DNA from: Plotosus lineatus
Taxonomy: Eukaryota > Chordata > Actinopteri > Siluriformes > Plotosidae
Length of the DNA stretch: 64,000 nt
Direction of reading: 5' to 3'
Assembly: GCA_024760905.1 (NCBI GenBank)
Contig: CM045734.1
Coordinates: 40,904,564 to 40,968,563, forward strand
The translations under genes were made by a program, and so were the position numbers. Shown here piece after piece: positions 1-14,377 of the stretch; position 1 is the first letter of the stretch; each line of letters opens with the position of its first letter. The notes below the pieces were generated by a model. The model was not told where the DNA came from. It made no database searches and saw only the letters and a program-made list of their open reading frames with translations.

Positions 1-24
1 CACTTTGTTTTGGGTCGTTGTCAT

Positions 25-172
25 GTCAGAAGTTGAACCTTCCAACTTTCTGGCAGAGTGCAGCATATTTTCCTTAAGAAATTGACAAAATGGATTGTCA
101 CAAAATATGGTCAATTTCTTGAGGAAAATCTGCTGCGCTCTGCCAAAAAAATTGGAAGATTCAACTTCCGAC
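25..172. repeat. Long inverted repeat (hairpin 1)
   Basis: Arms 25-86 and 110-172 are near-perfect reverse complements (about 62 bp, a handful of mismatches and one indel) around a 23-base AT-rich loop. The arms begin GTCAGAAGTTGAA and end AAATTGAC. It lies in the unsequenced-through last intron of COQ2. No coding content was seen. It could be the core of a foldback or MITE element, or a source of hairpin RNA. Confidence 0.85.
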
Positions 173-174
173 AA

Positions 175-261
175 CCAGGACTCTTCCTGGATTACGCTGT
201 CCCATGACATACACTTGTGAATGTGTTTCCATGCAACAGCCTAATCCAGGAAGAGTCCTGG
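175..261. repeat. Perfect 20-bp inverted repeat (hairpin 2)
   Basis: Arms 175-194 and 242-261 are exact 20-base reverse complements (CCAGGACTCTTCCTGGATTA and its complement) around a 47-base spacer. It starts three bases after hairpin 1, so the two form a double-hairpin unit. It is probably part of a nonautonomous DNA element whose outer ends were not identified. Confidence 0.8.
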
Positions 262-386
262 TACTGTAGTACCAAACATCTCCATGTCTTCTTGTTGTTG
301 TTTTTTTATTGATTTTACTGTGCTTTTAGAGATTGATAAACTCTTTTGTTCTTTTTTTGTTTTGATTTTCATCTACAGCTTCTGAC
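262..386. other. AT-rich intronic sequence
   Basis: T-rich stretch between the double hairpin and the Rex3 fragment. No exon, repeat end or motif is recognised. Confidence 0.5.
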
Positions 387-1290
387 TTGTGCCTGTGAAC
401 AATTTATCCCTGAGAGATTCTGGCAAATTTCTGTTACCCCAGAGCGAGAGCTTGGTCTGCATTGGTAACGGGTCGAATTACTTTCTGGTGACTGAGTCCG
501 CCAAGGCTGTCCTTTGTTGCCACTGATTCTGTTCATAATTTTTATGAACATAAATTTTTGGCCCAGCTGAGGCAGAGGTTCTGCCCTAGTGGATATAGGA
601 TCTCATCTCTGCTTTTTCTGTATAACATCTTTTTGGCTTCATCAATCCAGGACCTCCAACTCTAACTGGAGCAATTTGCAACTGAGTGCGAATGTGTCAG
701 GGATGAGAATTAGCACCTCCCGTGTCTGAGGCCATGGTGCTCATCCTGAAAAGGTCCAGAATGAGGTCCTGCCCAAAATTGAGAAGTTCAAGCATCTCGA
801 AATCTTGTTCACGAGTGAGGGAAGGATGAAGCAGGAGATTGATGGTTGGATCGGTGCAGCCTCTGCTGTAAAGCAGAGCCTGTACCGGTCCATTGTGGTG
901 AAGAAGGAGATGAGGCAGAAGGCAAGGTTCTCAATTTATCAGTCAATCTATGTTCCAATCCTCACTTATGCTCACAAGCATTAGGTCGTGACCGAAAGCG
1001 CAAGATTCAAGCGGATGAAATGATCTTCCTTCACAGGGTTGTGGGGCTCTCCCTTCGAGTGAGAAACTCAGCCATCTGGGAAGAGCTCAGAATAGAACTG
1101 CTGCTCCTCTGTGTTGACAGAAGTCACTTTAGGTGGTTCAGACATCTGAATAAAATGCCTCCCAATTGTCTACTTAGTGTACTGTCTCAGCTGGTCTGGG
1201 AATGTCTTGGAGGTCCCTCCAGAAGAGCTGGAGGAGGTGGCTGGGGAGACGGACGTGTGGAGGGGGATCAGCAGCCTAAGCAGTGAGGTC
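387..1290 (+). mobile_element. Rex3 (RTE-clade) retrotransposon, old degraded fragment
   Basis: Plus-strand remnant of the reverse-transcriptase half and C-terminal region of Rex3. It aligns by eye with the better copy at 39295-40312 (shared blocks for the active-site region, the GREPIDRRI-like region and the QVEEFK-like region). Many substitutions and frameshifts break the reading frame; the longest piece is 846-1286. It lies inside the last intron of COQ2, antisense to that gene. Confidence 0.8.
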
Positions 1291-1333
1291 CAGACGTCCA
1301 TCTCCCCAGCCACCTCCTCCAGCTCTTCCAGAG
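1219..1333. repeat. Inverted duplication at the 3' end of the Rex3 fragment
   Basis: Bases 1219-1256 reappear as the reverse complement at 1294-1333 with about three differences, around a 37-base spacer. The duplicated piece is Rex3 C-terminal coding sequence, so the LINE sequence folds back on itself. This looks like snap-back synthesis or an inverted twin-priming product. Confidence 0.75.
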
Positions 1334-1638
1334 CCAGTTTGAGTTAAAGATTAAATGAAATCTTCTGGCAGTTCCTTGCTACCCATAGTTGTTTGATTGC
1401 TTTCAGTTACTTTGCGATGCACTGGAATGTGTTAAGAATAGCTGTTTTAGGCTCAACTAATCAGAATGATCAGGTGATCACAGGAGGAAGCCAGTGAGCT
1501 TTATGGCCAATGGAGAAAGTGACTTAGTTACACCATAGTGAGGTTATAATTATTTTAAATTGCAATGAGTAGACAGCTGGGAAATTATTTTGAGTGTGTT
1601 CATTTCACGCTGCAAAGTAACAAAATGCATATACAGTA

Positions 1639-1935
1639 CAGTGGTACCTTACCTTACGAAATTAATCCATTCCAGAAGTGGTTTCGTAACCTGATTTTTC
1701 CTTAAGTTGAGCAGCATGTAAAAAGCCTGATTTGTTCCAAGGCCCCCAATACTACCCGCTAAACCCTTTAAAAATTATAAAAGTATACCTTTTAAGGCCT
1801 CCTTCTGTTTCAATATCGTACCAATGGTGGACGGGTTTCGGCTATATTCCTTTACGATATCACTCAACCGCATGCCTTAAGCCCGCTTCTTCTTTTCACT
1901 CAAACCGGGAATCACTTTCAAATTGAAACACGCGC

Positions 1936-1967
<32 letters not shown>

Positions 1968-2387
1968 ACGCGTGTGTTGACCATGTCTTCTTAGCAGAGT
2001 TATAATCTTACAAATGTTTATGCAAGGTTAAAAGCCTGAGCCAAAAAATAAAGTTGCAATGAGCACACTCGAAAAACTAACGAAATAACAGTAACTCTGT
2101 CCTTTATGCATGTTAAAACTCCGTGATGAACAATGGGTTGAAGGCACACAAAAAGCATCATGGGTATTATGGAGATACAGCTCCATAATAGCCAATGGGA
2201 GGCCAGCAGGGCGGCATGTTGGGAGATAGCCAATGGGAGAGCAACTCGCACATTGTTTGAATTTTTGAGATGGCGCGTTTCGTAACATGAATTTTTTTGT
2301 ATCCAGAGACGGAAATTTTAGGTAAATGCGTTTCATAATTTGGATTTTTCGTTTGTTGGGTCTTTCGTAAGGTGAGGTACCACTGTA
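1639..2387. mobile_element. MITE-like DNA transposon with terminal inverted repeats (family 1)
   Basis: Starts CAGTGGTACCTTACCTTACG and ends with its near complement CGTAAGGTGAGGTACCACTG, flanked by TA, as expected for a TA-target nonautonomous DNA element of about 750 bp. It has no transposase frame. A (TG)n array sits inside at about 1932-1965. Fragments of the same family occur at 58500-58726 and 62498-62590. Confidence 0.8.
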
Positions 2388-2529
2388 TTATGAAATGGAG
2401 GATTCTTTTCTATACCCATTGTATATTATAACAACTGTGTGCCAAAATGATTGAATCCATTATTCCTGCACAATTTCATTTCTTATATTTAAATGAAAAA
2501 TAAATTGACAAACCTGGAACAATACTAAC

Positions 2530-7065
<4,536 letters not shown>

Positions 7066-7338
7066 CTTGATTGCTGTGACAATCAGGGCAACCTACATGT
7101 CAGGGATATCTAAAAGCAAAACAACCAAAATACATGCATTCTTAATTCTAATGCTTTGCCGTTTGTTTTTATTTTTATCTCAATGTGCTCTTTCATGTTG
7201 TCTCTGTGCTTTGTGGCATGTACATTGCGCTAATTGGCTATTCCAAATTGCCCCAAGGCAGGTCAGTTGGTCTGAATGGTTGTGTGTGTTGCCATGGTGA
7301 TGGTCGGAAGCTGTTCAGGGTTTACTGTCTAATATAAT

Positions 7339-7560
7339 AATGCAGCTAACAGGGTTATCAAAGGTCGTCCATGTCTCTCACTGTCTATGGTGAGAGGTTC
7401 ATGTAAAAGAACCATTGCTGACTTTCGAAAAGAGTAGCTGCAAAGCCCTGTCCCTTGCTAAAGGGTTGTGTCAAGAAGGGCATCCGACCTAAAAATCTAT
7501 GCCAAATCAATCAGATGACTCACTGTGGCAACCCCTGAAACAGGAAAAAAGTGGAAAGGA
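7339..7560 (+). mobile_element. tRNA-derived SINE, type A (RTE-derived tail), 5'-truncated
   Basis: Begins in the SINE body (CAGCTAACAGGGTTATCAAA) and runs through the LINE-derived segment (GAAGGGCATCCGACCTAAAA) to the tail (CTGTGGCAACCCCTGAAACA). It ends at a (TC)n array. Same family as 61771-62105. Confidence 0.75.
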
Positions 7561-7718
7561 ACTCTCTCTCTCTCTCTCTCTCTCTCATAATGATAATAAT
7601 AATAATAGTGATGATAATAATCATAGTAATCACAGTAACAATAATCGCAAAAATACTACTACTACTACTACTAATAATAATAATAATAATAATAATAGTG
7701 ATGATAATATCGCAGTAG

Positions 7719-7788
<70 letters not shown>

Positions 7789-7795
7789 CACAGCT
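7561..7795. repeat. Compound microsatellite (TC)n, (AAT)n, (ATT)n
   Basis: A (TC)n tract is followed by AAT/ACT and then ATT trinucleotide arrays. Long predicted Asn, Ile or Leu runs here are repeat artefacts. Confidence 0.95.
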
Positions 7796-8724
7796 GTGTA
7801 AACAGCATTACGATTCATCTTGAATGAATTTTAGTTTGCGAAGTTATTATACTTAATATTTAATAATAATAGCTAAATTAAATAATTACAAATACCGTAC
7901 ATGTAATACGTATATTAACACCGGCCATCTTTGCTGGTTATATTCTGTACAAACTGTCAGAAACGAGAAGGAACATCAACATTTATCTAAAACAAAGTTA
8001 ACACACCGAAACTTTTTAAAATATTCAACTTTAATACAGATATAACAATAATTGCATAATGATCTGATGTAGGTGTTTTCTGACTTACATTAAATACTGT
8101 GACATAAAGGTAGCGTGAAGGGTGTGTGCTGAGTGTAAATGTCCGATCGGAAACCCCGAACTGCTCATGGGTTCCGCTGAAGCGAAATGCTTCGGCTTTA
8201 ATGTTGGTGCTTCTACAAAATACGAGTTCATTTTTAATAGTGGATGTTGGAGGTGTAGCCTTTAATAATATCTGGAATATTCTATAACAATTCAATTAAT
8301 TCTGTAACAATCTCTCAACGTATCTGTAAATGGATTTTTATTTACTTATTTGTTTGAAAATACTTACAATTTACAATAAAATCTCTCTCTGATTTTAAAG
8401 TGTTTCTTTTACATTTGAAAGTCTAGGGAATGTTAGATACATTCCTCTTAACTTAACAAATTAATTTCTATCAAATTTATGGAGAGTGTAATTTTTTTTG
8501 TTTTTGATTTTCAGAAACAATTTCTAATCGAGGTTACTGCAACATATCTGTAAAGTAACTGCTCATCCTTGTTTATTTAGCGCCCCCATGTGGTTATAAT
8601 TTGATATTACAATAACTATTGAGTTAAATAAATACATGTTATTTAAAGAACACATTTAAAAAAATGTTAAAATAAGATATAAAAAAGTGATAAATATAAA
8701 CAAAATGAATAATATTTCATGTAC
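7796..8724. other. Intergenic sequence between COQ2 and MFSD10
   Basis: AT-rich with no recognised gene. A modest CpG-containing patch at about 8100-8220 could be a distal COQ2 promoter or first exon, but no splice-supported exon was found there. Confidence 0.4.
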
Positions 8725-8925
8725 AGTTCATTTCTGTGACCGCTTAATCGTAATTAGGGTCACATGGATGCTCGCCCGACTCTGGGTCGCCGGGCCATTT
8801 CAGGGCGGAAGCACACTGACGGCTTTGCAGCTACTCTTGTCGAAAGTCAGCAATGGTTCTTTTACATCAACCTCACACCATAGACAGTGAGAGACATAGC
8901 TGGCCTTTGATAACCTTTGATATAT
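8725..8925 (-). mobile_element. SINE, type B tail, 5'-truncated
   Basis: Tail (GACCGCTTAATCGTAATTAGGGTC) directly joined to the type-A body (AAAGTCAGCAATGGTTCTTT). It lacks the tRNA-like head. Confidence 0.65.
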
Positions 8926-8949
8926 AAATACATCACTAATACAACCAAC

Positions 8950-9074
8950 CAACATTCATTCATTTTTTGAACTGGTGATTTCACGGGGAGGCTGCCGCTC
9001 ATCTCAGCCAATCTAGGCGAGGGCAGTGTACACGCTGGACAGCTCGCCAGTCCATCGCAGGGTAGAAACACAAC

Positions 9075-9120
<46 letters not shown>

Positions 9121-9125
9121 TATTT
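8950..9125 (-). repeat. SINE tail fragment plus (TGAT)n
   Basis: A degenerate SINE tail ends at about 9065 and is followed by about 13 copies of TGAT. Confidence 0.7.
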
Positions 9126-9335
9126 GATTTCAACATTCACAAATAATATTCATACAAATAGTGCAATATATCAGTCAATAATATTTTAGACCTTACAATA
9201 GTTTCTAATTTTGGGTTTCTTAGATGGCATAAAAAGCAAAAATTATTTTTATAAAACTTGCACCAATATATTACTAATAAATAAAGTAAACTGATAAATT
9301 ATTCGCATTCTGATATAAGATGAGATATTCAAGTA

Positions 9336-11854
9336 TCTTCTTCTTTTCCTTTCGGCTGTTCCCTTCAGGGGTTGCCACAGCAAATGATCTGCCTCCATCT
9401 CTCCCTATCCTCTGCATCTTCTACTCTTACTCCAACGACCTTCATGTCCGCCTTCACTGCATCCATAAATCTTCTCTTTGGTCTTCCTCTGGGCCTTTTG
9501 CCTGGTAGTTCCAACCTCAGCATCCTACGACCAATATACTCACTATCCCTCCTCTGTACATGTCCAAACCATCTCAATCTAGCCTCTCTGACTTTGTCTC
9601 CAAAACATCTAACATGTGCTGTCCCTCTGATGTACTCATTTCTGATCCTATCCATCCTCGTTACTCCCAAAGAGAACCTCAACATTTTCATCTCTGCTAC
9701 CTCCAACTCTGACTCCTGTCTTTTCCCCAGGGCCACTGTCTCTAAACCATACAACATTGCTGGCCTCATCACCGTCTTGTACACTTTTCCCTTCATTCTT
9801 GCCGATACTCTCCTATCACACATCACACCGGACACTTTTCTCCATCCATTCCAACCTGCCTGCACGCGCTTCTTCACCTCTTTTCCACACTTTCCATTGC
9901 TCTGGATTGTTGAGCCTAAGTACTTAAAATCCTCCACGTTCTTTATCTCTGCCCCCTGTAACCTCAAAGTTCCTCTTGGGTCCTTGTCGTTCACACACAT
10001 GTATTCTGTCTTACTAAGACTAACCTTCAATCCCCTCCTTTCCAGGGCATACCTCCACCTCTCTAGATTTTCCTCCACTTGGTCTCTGCTCTCACTACAG
10101 ATCACAATGTCATCTGCAAACATCATAGTCCATGGAGATTCTTGTCTAACCTCATCTGTTAGCCTGTCCATCACCATAGCAAACAAGAAGGGGCTGAGAG
10201 CTGACCCTTGGTGCAGTCCCACCTCCACCTTGAACTCTTCTGTCACACCGACAGCACACCTCACCACTGTCTTACATCTATCATACATGTCCTGCACCAC
10301 TCTAACATACTTCTCTGTCACTCCAGACTTCCTCATACAATACCACAGTTCTTCTCTCGGCACCCTGTCATATGCTTTTTCCAGATCCACAAAGGCACAA
10401 TGCAGCTCCTTCTGACCTATTTCTCTGCTGTGCTAACCTGTATAGATCATTTTCTCCCTCCTTACTGTTCAACCTATCATACAAGTCATCATACGCCCTC
10501 TGTTTGGCCTTTGACACTGCTACCTTCGCCTTACGCTGTGTCTCCCTGTACTCCTGTTTACTCTCTTCGGTCCTCTCAATGTCCCACTTCTTCTTGGCTA
10601 ACCTCTTCTTTTGTACACACTCCTGCACTTCCTCATTCCACCACCAAGTTTCCTTATCTACTTTCCTTCCAGAGGACACACCAAATACTCTCCTACCGGT
10701 CTCCCTGATCACATTGGCTGTGGTTGTCCAGTCCTCTGGAAGCACTTCCTGACTACCCAAAGCCTGTTTCAACTCCTCCTTGAAGACAACACGACACTCT
10801 TCCTTTTCAGCTTCCACCACTTTGTCTTCTGCTCTACCTTTGCCTTTTCACCTTTCTCACCATCAGTGTCATCCTGCACACCACCATCCTATGCTGTTTG
10901 GCAACACTCTCACCCACTACTACTTTGCAGTCACTGACTTCCTTCAAATTACATCGCCTACACAAGATGTAGTCTACCTGTGTGCTCTTACCTCCGCTTT
11001 CATAAGTCACCCTATGCTTCTGTTTCTTCTGGAAGAAAGTATTCACCACAGCCATTTCCATCCTTTTGCAAAATCGATCAACATCTGTCCTTCTGTGTTC
11101 CTGTCCTGGATACCAAACCTGCCCATCACTTCCTCGTCACCTCTGTTGCCTGCACCAACATGTCCATTGAAGTCTGCTCCAATGACCACTCTTTCACCTC
11201 TGGGGGTACTCTGCATCACTTCATCTAACTCACTCCAGAATCTCTCCTTCTCTTCTAGCTTACATCCTGCCTGTGGGGCATAAGCACTAACAACATTGAC
11301 TATCACGCCTTCAATTTCTAACTTGAGACTCATCACTCTGTCTGACACTCTTTTCACTTCTAGAACATTCCTGACAAACCCCTCCTTCAAGATGACTCCT
11401 ACTCCATTTCTCTTCCCATCCACACCATTATAAAACAGTTTAAACCCTGCTCCTAAGCTTTTAGCCTTTCTACCTTTCCACCTTGTCTCCTGAACACACA
11501 GTATGTCCACCTTCCTCCTCTGCATCATGTCAGCCAGCTCCCTATCTTTTCCTTGCATAGTTCCAACATTCAAAGTCCCTACTCTCAGTCCGAGGCTCAC
11601 GCATTTCCTCTTCTCTCTCTGCCTACGGACACGCCTCCCGCCTCTCCTTCTTCGACGTCTTCGACCAACAGTAGTCCAATTTCCATCAGCACCCTGTTGG
11701 TTGACAGCACTGATGGCGGTCGTTGTTAACCCGGGCCTCGACCGATCCGGTATGAATTTTGTTTTGATCATTTGCATTTTTAAATGTGGCAGAAGTTTTA
11801 CGCCGGATGCCCTTCCTGTCACTTGTCTTTCACCAAGGACATTGAGAGACATGG
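9336..11854 (-). mobile_element. RTE-clade LINE, near full length with an internal deletion
   Basis: Reads on the minus strand as 5' UTR, endonuclease (11043-11852; APE-type residues in LCVQETRW and GADFNGH), linker (10368-10820) and reverse transcriptase with FADD (9365-10390), ending in the RTE 3' terminus at about 9336. About 0.5 kb that normally holds the N-terminal half of the RT is missing: at about 10415 the sequence jumps from the linker (LYRLAQQRN) straight to a frame containing LHCAFVD. The endonuclease and linker pieces are in different frames, so the copy is dead. The encoded ORF resembles proteins database pipelines call craniofacial development protein 2-like. Confidence 0.9.
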
Positions 11855-11982
11855 CTCGCCTATGATGACCCAGTAAGCTGCACTGGAGGGACAGCAGAGA
11901 AAACTTGTTGATAGTAGGGCTTGAACCCCTGACTTTGGGATCAGTAATCCAGCACCATTGGCACCATTGCCTGATGCTGCCA
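11855..11982 (-). mobile_element. SINE head fused to the 5' end of an RTE LINE
   Basis: Minus-strand sequence directly upstream of the LINE 5' UTR is the tRNA-like head and first body segment of the type A/B SINE (box-B-like GGGGTTCAAGCCC; body CCAGTGCAGCTTACTGGGTC and GCCATGTCTCTCA). The full-length LINE copy at 22818-25929 has different sequence here, so this is a chimaera or nested insertion. Confidence 0.75.
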
Positions 11983-11984
11983 TC

Positions 11985-11992
11985 ATTATTAC

Positions 11993-12046
<54 letters not shown>

Positions 12047-12142
12047 GTACTACTACTACTACTACTATTACTACTACTACTACTACTACTACTACTAATA
12101 ATAATAATAATAATTCTGTACTATTACTACTACTACTACTAC

Positions 12143-12191
<49 letters not shown>

Positions 12192-12192
12192 G

Positions 12193-12228
<36 letters not shown>
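11985..12228. repeat. (AAT)n/(ACT)n compound microsatellite
   Basis: Alternating blocks of ATA/TAA and CTA repeats separated by CTGTA. It adjoins the 3' end of the next LINE copy. Confidence 0.95.
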
Positions 12229-12232
<4 letters not shown>

Positions 12233-13267
12233 TTTCCTTTCGGCTTTTCCCTTCAGGGGTCGCCACAGCGAATCATCTGCCTCCATCTCACCCTATCCTT
12301 TGCATCTTCTTCTCTTACATCAACGACCTTCATGTCCTCCTTCACCACATCCATGAATCGTCTCTTTGGTCTTCCTCTAGGCCTTCTGCCTGGTAGTTCC
12401 AGCCTCAGCATCCTATTACCAATATACTCACTATCCCTCCTCTGTACATGTCCAAACCATCTCAATCTAGCCTCTCTGACTGTCTCCAAAACGTCTTACA
12501 TGTGCTGTCCCTCTGATGTGCTCATTCCTAATCCTATCCATCCTCGTTACTCCCAAAGAGAACCTCAACATTTTCATCTCTGCTACCTCCAGCTCTGACT
12601 CCTGTCTTTTCCCCAGGGCCACTGTTTCTAACCCATACAACATCGTTGGCTTCAACACCGTCTTGTACACTTTTCCTTTCATTCTTGCCGATACCCTCCT
12701 ATCACACATCACACCGGACACTTTTCTCCAACCATTCCAGCCTGCCTGCACATGCTTCTTTCACCTCTTTTCCACACTCTCCATTGCTCTGGATTGTTGA
12801 GCCTAAGTACTTAAAATCCTCCACCTTTCTTATCTCTGCTCCCTGTAATCTCACCGTTCCTCTTGGGTCCTTGTCATTCATGCACATGTATTCTGTCTTA
12901 CTGAGGCTAATCTTCATTCCCCTCCTTTCCAGGGCATACCTCCACCTCCCTAGATTTTCCTGCACTTGTTCTCTGCTCTCACTACAGATCACAATGTCAT
13001 CTGCAAACATCATAGTCCATGGGGAAGCTTGTCTAACCTCGTCTGTCAGCCTATCCATCACCATAGCAAACAAGAAGGGGCTGAGAGCTGACCCTTGATG
13101 CAGTCCCACCTCCACCTTGAACTCTTCTGTCACACCGACAGCACACCTCACCACTGTCTTACATCTCTCATACATGTCCTGCACCACTTTAACATACTTC
13201 TCTGCCACTCCAGACTTCCTCATGCAATACCACAGTTCTTCTCTCGGCACCCTGTCATATGCTTTCT

Positions 13268-13268
<1 letters not shown>
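12229..13268 (-). mobile_element. RTE-clade LINE, 5'-truncated, inside a microsatellite
   Basis: Minus-strand reverse-transcriptase pieces (12702-13250 with FADD; 12467-12751; 12253-12489) in three overlapping frames, so at least two frameshifts. The RTE 3' terminus is at 12229. The 5' truncation point at 13268 abuts a (CTA)n array like the one on the other side. Confidence 0.9.
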
Positions 13269-13350
<82 letters not shown>

Positions 13351-13375
13351 TCTGTACTACTACTACTACTACTAC

Positions 13376-13407
<32 letters not shown>

Positions 13408-13408
13408 T
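13269..13408. repeat. (ACT)n/(AAT)n microsatellite
   Basis: Same repeat units as 11985-12228, so the LINE copy at 12229-13268 probably inserted into one original array. Confidence 0.95.
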
Positions 13409-13602
13409 GGTGAGTCCTACTTTATTAAATATTTATTAGCATTTCACAGACAAAAACAATGAAATATTCATCACTTTAAAACTGCTTTCGGCCTATTTGT
13501 TCATCCTCAAACTTGCTGGTTACGTCACAAAACTTTTTTATGAAACTGGACACCGCTTCCTGGTTCAACAGGCCACATTCCACAGCTGCCTGACAATGTG
13601 CT

Positions 13603-13638
13603 GAGAGAGAGAGCGAGAGAGAGAGAGAGAGAGAGAGA
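13603..13638. repeat. (GA)n microsatellite
   Basis: Pure GA tract of about 36 bp, just upstream of the putative MFSD10 5' exon. Confidence 0.9.
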
Positions 13639-13639
13639 T

Positions 13640-13754
13640 CATCGCGCATTGATCCGCCTTGTTACCGTGGAGAGCGGAAGTGTACTGCTTTGTAATGGGT
13701 CATTTTGTGCACGAGCGCATCCCTCACACGTGCAGGAGGAAGAAGGGACTGCAG
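13640..13754 (+). promoter_or_regulatory. mfsd10: Putative MFSD10 promoter / noncoding first exon
   Basis: A CpG-containing island in AT-rich surroundings (CGCGCATTGATCCGCC, GAGAGCGGAAGTG with an ETS-like GGAAGT). It ends at a consensus donor, GACTGCAG|GTAGGA, at 13754/13755. It lies 2.7 kb upstream of the MFSD10 start codon on the same strand. Inference only; a transcript is needed to prove it. Confidence 0.35.
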
Positions 13755-14212
13755 GTAGGAATGATCTTTTCCTGAAAACTTCCTGCATTATTTGACTATT
13801 CAAATAGCAAAGTAAACACCGCGACTCCGTAACGGTGTGTTTAAGTCTCAGATTTTACACTCTTTTCGAGCAGTGGTTTTGTTCCTATCAGTGTTTAATG
13901 TTACTGAAACAGGTTTGATTATTTTTACAGCATTTTTATAGTGAAAGTAAGGCATGGACACCTCAGTATTGATATAGGTGAATATAGTGATATAGTATAG
14001 GTGAATTAATGTCCTTGCGACGTATCACCTAACCTATCAAGATCAAGATCAAGTATGAACTTGTGTCTATATCACAGTAAACTGGGGTGGACATTTCTTA
14101 CTAAGTTCAACCATGGGAAGTCAGGAGCTGATTTACTCCCATTCAGTTGATTGAATGATTATACAGTATTTGCAAAAAAATACTATGACAGATTAAAATT
14201 AATTTGCTGACA

Positions 14213-14213
<1 letters not shown>

Positions 14214-14256
<43 letters not shown>
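14214..14256. repeat. (CA)n microsatellite
   Basis: Pure CA tract of about 42 bp. Confidence 0.95.
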
Positions 14257-14257
<1 letters not shown>

Positions 14258-14377
14258 TATTGGTATGCAATATAATATTGCTAGATTCAAAGTTCTCAAA
14301 TTTATCATTGTTCATGCTTGCTTTATATTATAACTATTTTCCAAATATGGTATTTCTTCCATGTTATTTTAATTAAC

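Noticed and set aside
7499..7818. Asn/Ile/Leu-rich frames
   Set aside because: Translation of (AAT)n/(ATT)n microsatellites.
9372..10415. 347-codon plus-strand frame
   Set aside because: It is the antisense of the RTE reverse transcriptase. The minus strand carries recognisable RT motifs and the plus frame has none.
14214..14256. CRISPR-like short repeats
   Set aside because: Pure dinucleotide array without spacers; the genome is eukaryotic.
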